Of a DNA stretch of 64,000 nt, positions 48,601-57,600 are shown piece after piece. Positions within the stretch are counted from its first letter, which is position 1. Every line of letters begins with the position of its first letter. This DNA comes from Eublepharis macularius (Eukaryota; Chordata; Lepidosauria; Squamata; Eublepharidae). The notes beneath the pieces were generated by a model. That model was not told the DNA's origin and made no database searches. It saw only the letters and a list, made by a program, of their open reading frames with translations. Both the position numbers and the translations under genes were made by a program. Where the stretch lies: contig NC_072796.1 of NCBI RefSeq assembly GCF_028583425.1, forward strand, positions 130,483,464 through 130,547,463, given 5' to 3'.

Positions 48601-51600
48601 CCCAGAGTTAATACACGTGGAAGATATGACCCTGGTCTCCCAGCTTCCTTCTTCCGTGATAAATAAAACTAGTGAGCACAGACATTTTAAACCATACCAT
48701 AATTACTTACTACATTCCTACGGGAAGCATTATTGATTTTTGTTCTGTTTTTTAATGAATGTTCCGGTGGGTTTTGGAAAAAAAAAAGTTTGAAATGTAA
48801 ATAAGGTGTGATATAATGGTAGAGCCTCGTAATTACCCCAGCCGTAGCAGCTGATCTGCATTAGTGGTTTGTTGCCCAGTGACTGCTTAGAAATGAGAGA
48901 GAGAAAACAGTTTGCTTTTCCAGTTCATAAAAGTGGTCCTGCAGAGTTGTTTAGGGGGTGTCTGTTCACTGTTTACTGCAGGCGCTCAACTGTTGGCGAG
49001 CCTGGGATAATTGGTTCATAGTAAGCTTAGAGCATGACACGTGAAACTCCAGTGTAGGATGGCCCTTCTCATACTGGTGCAGAGCGCAACCTCGCACAGC
49101 TCGGAGCAGCAGAGAGTACAGCAGGTCTGTCTGGAGAGGGCCTGATTCTTCAAAAGGAGAAGATACTCTGTTCTTGCGTGTTGCATTTCCCGTCGCTGAG
49201 GAATTTTGCTGGCACCATATTACAGCTGGACTTAGCATCTCCTGTGCTGTGTCATATTTCTTCCAATTACGGTGAAATACACAAAAAGAAGTTCCAATAT
49301 GTAGGACATCCCCACGAAGCTGTTCTCTGATAGTCCTAGGAAATATGTGAAGACCTACAATATAACATTGGCAATACGTGAAGACCTCCCTGTTTTTGCA
49401 GGAAATATACGATGTCCTATTCTGGTCCCATCTCTCCCCGCCCCCTGCCCCAATTTCAGACCCCACCACTTAATATTCTCCCTCAGAGGACTTTGTTTGC
49501 AGTGAATTAGGAAGGTTGTGAGTTTCTGTTAAGCAGTAGCCTTAATCATCTTTGCTCTTGGACAGTAGTCAAGTTAAGGAATTAAAAGAACTCCTTCCTA
49601 AAGCTGCTTTCTTACATTTACAATTGACCAGTTGACACTTGGAAGAAGAGAAGAAGAGGCTCAATCCAGCCAAAGTCTAAGCTCTTTGACCCCATTGATC
49701 TCAGCAGGAAAAAAATTAAGCATGTACTCAACTTTCCCATTAAAACCAATGGAGTTTGGTTTGGCTGGATTGCAGCATTTTAAGTGGAAACCCACCCACC
49801 CCTCCAATTTTTTCAGAACATATTTTATTGCAAATAACAATCTAAATCTTCCCTCATTAAACATTACCATCCACACTTGTTGCGATAGCGCAGGATGTCG
49901 GTAAGTAACCTTCATTAAGGAGAATTCTATGCCTTTTAATGTTGAAAGTTAACTCGAAAGCTAGCAATTTAACGAGGGCACCTTTCCAGGGTAGCCCTGT
50001 TGCCTTAGATTTGTGTGAGGTCATGCCCACCTTCTCCAGAAATGTACTTTTCCTCAAATTTTGATTGAAAACAAAGAAAATTTAAGATATCAAGGCCCCT
50101 TGTGTGTTAGTGTTGGATTGCTCTTGTGATTTGAGCTTTGAAGTGATTCAGTGACTCAGTATATGTGGAAGCTAGAAAGATACTGTCCCATTGATTTTAA
50201 AGGGAGAGTTTTTTTAAACACACACACACAGAATCTCTTCTGTTGATCAGTGGAATTCTAATACTTAGGCTCAATTTTGAACCCATTGTAATCACATTTT
50301 TTTTTAAAATTTGCAACAAATCCTTGCACAGGACTAAAAAGAGATCTAGGATCCTTTTTGCTCACCGAGGCCTTCTCGACAAAAGAGTTTTGTATCTAAA
50401 TCAGATCCAGCATAGATCCACATCTATATACTTACAGGATCACTTCAAAGCGGCCTCTTGTTAGCATCAGATGTTGTGTGAGCAAAGGCCTGTAGGGCAG
50501 AAGAAGAAATGCCTAACTCTGAATAACTACCGGCCCAGTCGCAGGACTGGCTACACTACCAAAACAATTGAGTTAGGATGGGTTTATGCTGTCTAAGGTC
50601 CACATAAAAAGGATCACTTTCTTGTTTCAAGGATGGTACATCAGCATTGCATGAAGGTATACAAATTTATGTGTTTATAAATACCCCCCACCCCCATCCA
50701 AGCACTACTCTTGGAAGTGGTTTAATAACCAAATGCAAGAATGGAAGAAGATCACCGAGCAAAGTTTTAAAAAGTAGCTGTGGTCGTGATGAAACTGAAC
50801 TAAGTAAAATGACAGCAAAAACACACACCACGCAGCTCTGCTGAAAGCCCAATACAACCGTGCTATTGTTGGTCTCCAGAGTCCATGTGGCTGTCCTTCT
50901 AGGGGAAGGATATTCAGCAGCCATAGCACCATTGCGGAAAAGGCAATAGGAAATAAATTAGACCAAGAAGCGCATCCTTCTTTCCTTGAATCTAGTCTTA
51001 ACATCTGATACACCCTGCATTCATGCTTGCTACGTCCTACAGTCTGACCTTTATAATTGAGAGGGGACTGCAAATTAGGACTCGCCCACACACGTGAGTT
51101 TAAGCTGTATCCTTTTGTGCCAGACTTGTCCCCTTGCAGGAACGTACTTTGACATCAAGAGTACGTTTACATAAAAGTCTTACTATAATAGGCTAGGTCC
51201 ATTGATTACCTCAGGCTCTTTCTGTAACCTTTTGGTCGTTCCCTTTTTGCTTACTATATTTAATGAACAGATGGGAACCACTTAAGAGAAGTGCCCGGTG
51301 ATGGTCGTAAAAAATACTAGACTAGTAAAATGCCCCGTGCTTGCTTTGTGAACATTGCAAGGTCTTTTTTTAGGTCTATCAGAACCAGTGAGTGTCCTTA
51401 GATCCTCCCAAAGTAGCCAGTGGAGGAGAAGATCACAGCACTGAGAGGCTGCTTCATAGAAAAAGTTTCTTCTCCTCCAGTCGCTGATGGAAAAGTATTC
51501 TCCATCAATGTCCCAAATGAGCTGCCATCATTACTGGAGGGTAACATATTTCACCGTAACTAAAAAGCCAGAGACAAACTAAAAATAAGACTTCCCAAAG

Positions 51601-54600
51601 ACATTACCCCTGTAAAAAGAACTTCTGTCTAGTTGAGACCTGTGCTACTCTAGGTGTGTAACTCAACAACCCCAACTTCCAGCAACGCTTGTCTCTTATT
51701 AATACGGCATTCTTTCTTTTGTATAGTTGCCAATGTTGCCCATGTCTCGCTTGAGAAGCATGGATTGTGCCTCCCTCTTGACTTAAGCCGTACCTTGGAT
51801 GTTTCAGCGTTGTTAGCTTCCGAGTCCACTTTCTGTAATGAACACCCCAGTAAAGAGAAGGAAGAGGATCATATGGTGTTGTGTCATCCTTCCAAAGCTG
51901 GAATCGATGGCAGAATAGCTCCGGCCGCATCAGGTAAAATGTTTGCCAAAGAGCATTTTCAATATGTTTGGGTCATGAGAAGAATGGGCTACTTCATGCA
52001 CTCGGTTTTGGAGTGATAGAGCGGGACCACAAGTGACGCCTGACACAGGTTGGACACTTGTCAGCTTCCCTCAAGTCTTGATGGGAAATGTAGGCAGCTT
52101 GGCGGAATGTTAGACAAGTGACAGTTGAAAAGTCCATTGGACAGCAGTCAGAGAGCCAAGCTGCGAGACCAGGATGCCTACATTTCCCATCAAAACTTGA
52201 GGGAAGCTGACTAGTGTCCAACCTGTGTCAGGCGTCACTTGTGGTCCCGCTCATAGTCACATAACTAACAATGACTTGTTGGGGAGCAGGGATTGGTGGA
52301 AATCCCCCATTAAATGTAAGCTTGGTGGTAAAAGTCTAGCTTGCTGCCTTGTAATGTGTGAAAAGGGCCCTGATCTTAATTTCCGGAGGTCGTTGAGTTT
52401 AGGCCACATTCGGTTGTCTTTGGAGCAGCTATCTCAGAGCTGGTTTAAATCTCCGTTGCTTTGCCTGGTGGATCACTGAAGATCATCCAGTCATGTCCTT
52501 TACCCTTTGGGACCAAGAGGCAAGATGATAGCTGGCTCAGGCTGTGTACCGAGATTTTAAACCGTATTACGCTGGTAAAAATTCAAGTCTTTCCAGAGAC
52601 AAATGACAAAATAAGTACCACTTCTGGGATGAGAGCAAGCTAGGGGTAGGGACTGTCTTTCTTGCTGGTGGTGTTCAAGTCTTAGCCCAACTCTTGGAAA
52701 GCTTGGCTTACAGTACTGGCTTGTAGGATCAAGTCCTGGCTTGTAGGATCAAGTCATCTCAGTTTTTTTTCTGTACTGCCTCCTGGATAATATGCCTTCT
52801 GATAAATCCCAGGGTATGAATCCCTGGGCCTAGATGGTCCAGACTAGCCTGATCTTGTCAGATCTCAAAAGCTAAGCAAAGTCAGCTCTGGCTAGTGCTT
52901 GGATGAGAGATCACCAAGGATGTCCAAGGTAGCTACACAGAGATAAACAATGGTAAACCACCTCTGAACATTTCTTGCACTGAAAACCCTATGAGGGGGC
53001 AGTGTAAGTTGGCTGTGACGTGATAGCAGTTGACACACACACACACAGTCTAAAGGTATGTGATGCAGCAATTTGTGAAAGCTAAGCAAGGATGAGTCTG
53101 GCTGTTACTTAGATGGGCAGTGTGCCAGGTACCTCCTTATGTATCGCACCTTGAATTCCATGGTAGAAGAAAGGCAGAATATACATTTAATGAAATCTAC
53201 AGAAGCTGAGGACTACAGTGTCGTTCAGTATGCCATGCCAAATTATTTATCCTTTATTTCTCTAATGTTTCATCTTTATCTTTGGATTTATGCTTTCAAA
53301 TTTCTGCAATCCACACCGAGTTGTATTGTTTATTGAAAGTCCCAGCTGTTGATTGTATCAACTTGACGCTGTGTAATCCACCTTGAGTCTCAATGAGAAA
53401 GGTGGATTATAAAAAAAATAAATGAATGTGAAATTGATCATAACTCCATGAGAGTACTACAACTAACTGGCAGATCTTAATTTTAAAGTTACCATAGACT
53501 GAAATTCCTGTTCCTGGATTACACTGAGGACACTGTTGTGGCATGTGGGTGTAACCTCCCATTACTCAGGAGAAGGACAAACGTGGTCTTCAGGTTGCTT
53601 ATCTTGTAGTTTCACATCTTTTTCTAGACCAGGGGTCCCTGCTTTGAGTCTGCAGGCACTACTGGAATTATGAGATTGGGGTAGTGGTGTAATGGACTTT
53701 TATCTGCGCTTTACCAAAGGTTTTACCGTTTTGAAGGAAAGATTTATCTTTTACTCTTGGATAGCTTTTAACAACAGCGGGAGCTGCTACAAAATAGTGG
53801 GGATTGGCTCTTTGCTTTGGAGCAGAGACACTTTGGTCATTTCAGTTTCTGCAAAAAAGGCAGGGGCTGCTCCCCATGGAGCTACAAGTAGAAGTTGCCA
53901 AGTCAGTGACGTGAGAGTCTGTCTTTGGAACAAGCTTGGGGTTTCTAGCTGTGATGCATCTCTCCAGGATAGGCTTGATGCTTTGATGACTAGTCAGCTG
54001 CCAGGAAGCAACCTGTAGCTCTCTGATTTTTTCCCCTATGCCCATTCAGGGTGTTTTGGATTTTACTTCCAACATTCAAGAAGAGAGTGGGCACCATGCT
54101 GGTTGTAAACACGCCAGAAAGATCCCTGTGAGCTATTCAGAAGTGTTCCGTTGACTGTACGAGGGCTTTACATCCCCCCCCCCCCCCATGATCCAGGGAT
54201 TCCAAAATAGGCTAATTTAAAAAGAAGCCTTCCAGGATAGAAATGGATCTCAGTAAGAACAAGGCTTGAGATTCTTCAGGAAGAAGTCCTCGTGGTCCGA
54301 TCTTGGCCATTCCTTTTTGTGCATGTGCACAGTTAAAACTCATTGTATGGTAAGTGGAACCCGTAGGTTATTCAGCGTTGGGGAGAGCTACATGTGTATG
54401 CATCCCTGTGGTACTTACGGGATTTCTCCTGACACTGAATGATAGAGGAAGCTTCGTTCTTGCCTCCCTGTGCCTACCGGTGCTCCTGTGAATTGACTAG
54501 ATTAAGTAGCAAACGTGAATTATTGTCTTGCTTTGGTCTTAAGGCATCTAACTTCACAGCAGTATATCCGTGGTGCATGTTCTACTAATACATTGGCCAC

Positions 54601-57600
54601 AAGAGCAGCGCTGTCGGATCAGACAAGTGGCCCAGCTAGTCTAGCATTGCTTTTCGCCCAGAGGCCAACTAGTTGCCCTGAGGACACACCGAACAGGGCA
54701 TAGTGGCCCAGGCCTTCCCAGCATTGGAACACAGAGGCTTCCTGCCTCTTGAGTAGGGAGGCTCCCTTTAGTCCCCATGGCTAATAAGCCACTAATGGAC
54801 CTCCCTTCCATGACAGAATGCTTGCAAGCAAGAGAGTTCAAGCCCTGTTGCAATTGTGGACTGCTAAAGTTCTCTTCCCATTCTTACGTCCACAGGGACC
54901 CTGAAAACTGAGAAGAAAGCAAAACTGGAAGAGAGATGCCCGTCGTTGCTTGGTACGAACACAGATATTTAAGCAAAGGTTAAAGTGTAAGAGAACAAGA
55001 GCAAAACCAGCTCCTGTCTTTTGACCTGTTTAATGCTCTTACAGGTGTAAGTGTTCATCTGTTCTTACTGGTTATAAGATAACCAGGATTGTTTCCATTT
55101 CTTAAATCCTATTTATGGGATTGACACATGTCCTTTAGAGGAAGACGTCGCTGGACAAACATACCTGACTGGCAACATAGAATGACACCCATCTCAGCAA
55201 CACACAGTATAGAAAAACAATTATAGTATCCCTTTTGTTCTCGTTTTTCATCATGTATGATTACTTTTTTTTATGGCAATGACAATCTTAAAGGCATTAA
55301 GATGGCAGTTGGCAAGACTGGGGGCCTGTCCTGTCCAGAGATTGGCCTTTCTTCCCCTATGGTGACTCCCAAGACCAAAGAAATCAGAGGGACACTTCTA
55401 CAGAGTTGTGTTTGTTTGTAGTTTTCCAATACACTTAAAAGAGGCAAGATAATTTAAATGGAAAGTTGGTATCCTTTGCAGACCGGGTGGCTCCAATGGA
55501 CTCCCGGCTGCTGCAGCTTTCCTCTGTTGTTTATGTAGCAGCAGAGAACGCAGCAATGGATCCCCAAGCCTTTGGTGGTAAAGTAAGGAAACGTCTCATG
55601 TGTAAAGGAAAGTGGGGTAGCCATCCTTAATGCAAGTGGAAGGGACCACCAAATTAAGTGAACAAACTAGAATTGCCCAGAGACGAGTGAGAAGTAGGAA
55701 TCCCTCCCCTGCACAGACTTTGAAAGATACCTTGGCTATACAGGTCTACTGAGAAAGACCTGTGAGTTGGCATCAGTTTTGCCACTGATTCTTATAATGC
55801 GATCCTAAGAATCTTTACACAGAAATGTAAATCCCACCAAATATGGGGCTAACTCTCTTTGGTAAGGGCATTTAGAATTGCAGCCATTGTGTCCCAAGTG
55901 TTCTTGTATCCTGCTGTTTGGGAAAGATGGTATCTTGTTTATTTTATAAGGCGGGGGGAAGGGTTCTCCCCTCCTCTTCCCATTTGGGTCTTGAAACTCT
56001 TCTGGGCTTGTGTTTTAATTTTGGAAGCTGCCCTAGGAACCTTAAGCTGAGATCATGTGATAAAAACATTTTAAATACATGGCAGAATACATTAAATCGT
56101 TTGAAATCTTTTAAATTATCAATACAAATGTGCCAGTTAAATAGTTATTACTGATTTAAAACATTTAACTGTCCGACAATATTTGTGAAAACAGGGCAAG
56201 CTGTGGTTACACTGAAAATCATCAGTGATAATCACCTTTTTGAAATTACCGCCAACCAGCCCTTAGAAAGATGGGAAACGGCAGTTAAAAATGAGATCAG
56301 TCAAACCAGCAAGCAGACATCTAACCCTAAGCCCGAAACTCAAGGAGAGATGCCAGGGAAAAGGAGGGAGGGAATTTTATAAGCCAGATGGTGCCACAGA
56401 GAGAAATCCTGTCTCTGGCTGCCCATTTGGCCTCAGACTGATGAGGGATTCAACAGCCATGCGGGTTTATGTGGGAGGAGGTGGTCCTTTAAGGTGATAG
56501 GCTGTTCAGGCTTTAAAGACGAGAACCAGCGTTTTGAATAGTGCTTGAAAGCTCACTGGTGGACAGTGCATTTCCTTACTGGCAATGTGTTGCTGATGCT
56601 TTATAGTAATTAATACAGGTGTGATCAGAATATGGGTAACTGTGTGCCCAGATTTGTAGATTCCACTGTCTGTTGAACAGTCTTAATATGAAGTTACTCC
56701 AATCTGAGCCCATGGAAATAAGAGCTAAACTACAAGAGACAAATTACCGCAAGGACGCTTATGTGAAGGGAGTCTCAATGTTAGCAGGGAAGCTGAGTTT
56801 TAAAAGAGATCGGAAGGCTTTGTCAATTTCCCCTCTCTACAGAGCCAGGGAGATGCTGCTCAGAAGGTTTGTTTATTTCCCCTTTGCCTCTTAGAAGGGG
56901 AGGAGAAATTGACAGAGCCTTCCCATCTCTTTTAAAATTCATCTTCCCGGTTAACATTGTGACTCCTTTCACGTAAGCGTCCTTGTGTAATTCGTCTCTT
57001 GCTGCTTGGCTCTAAGTGGGCTTATACTGGAGTAGCTCTGTAGGATCGTGTTGTGAGGGTCTTAGTATGAAACAAGGGGAGAAACAACCTTTCTGTTCTG
57101 TCTTAAGTAATGGCCCATCACTTTTTAGAAATAGTCGGAAAATGTGTGTATTGGAGAACAAATTGTGGGTTGAATAGAGTTCAGTGCTAAAAAGTAGTTG
57201 TAGATAAAGCCCCATTTATTGCTTATTCAGTCTGTATCCATTTTGTTGCCTATGAAATAAAATGAAAATCAAAGAAACCAAAAGTGCTAGATCTAGACTG
57301 GATAAATCCAGCTTTCTTCCAGAGTTATACCTATTTAGTACAACTTCCCAAACTTTCTCCGGATGGAGTTAGGAGGACTTCATGGGAAAGCCGGAAAGTG
57401 AGTTTGCTTAGACAATAGGCTTTGATTGCAATTCTGAATTCATTCTTGTCATTAGAACTACATTGTCCTTGCAGTTCTTTTGTAAGTCTCTTTGGCTTTG
57501 TTCAGTGTTTCCAAGGTGTACTCTCCCTGCTCGATCGTTATTTAAAGAGCAAAGCTGTTGTTAGCTAGTTATTTAACTGTGCTTGTTTCACTTTCTGGAA

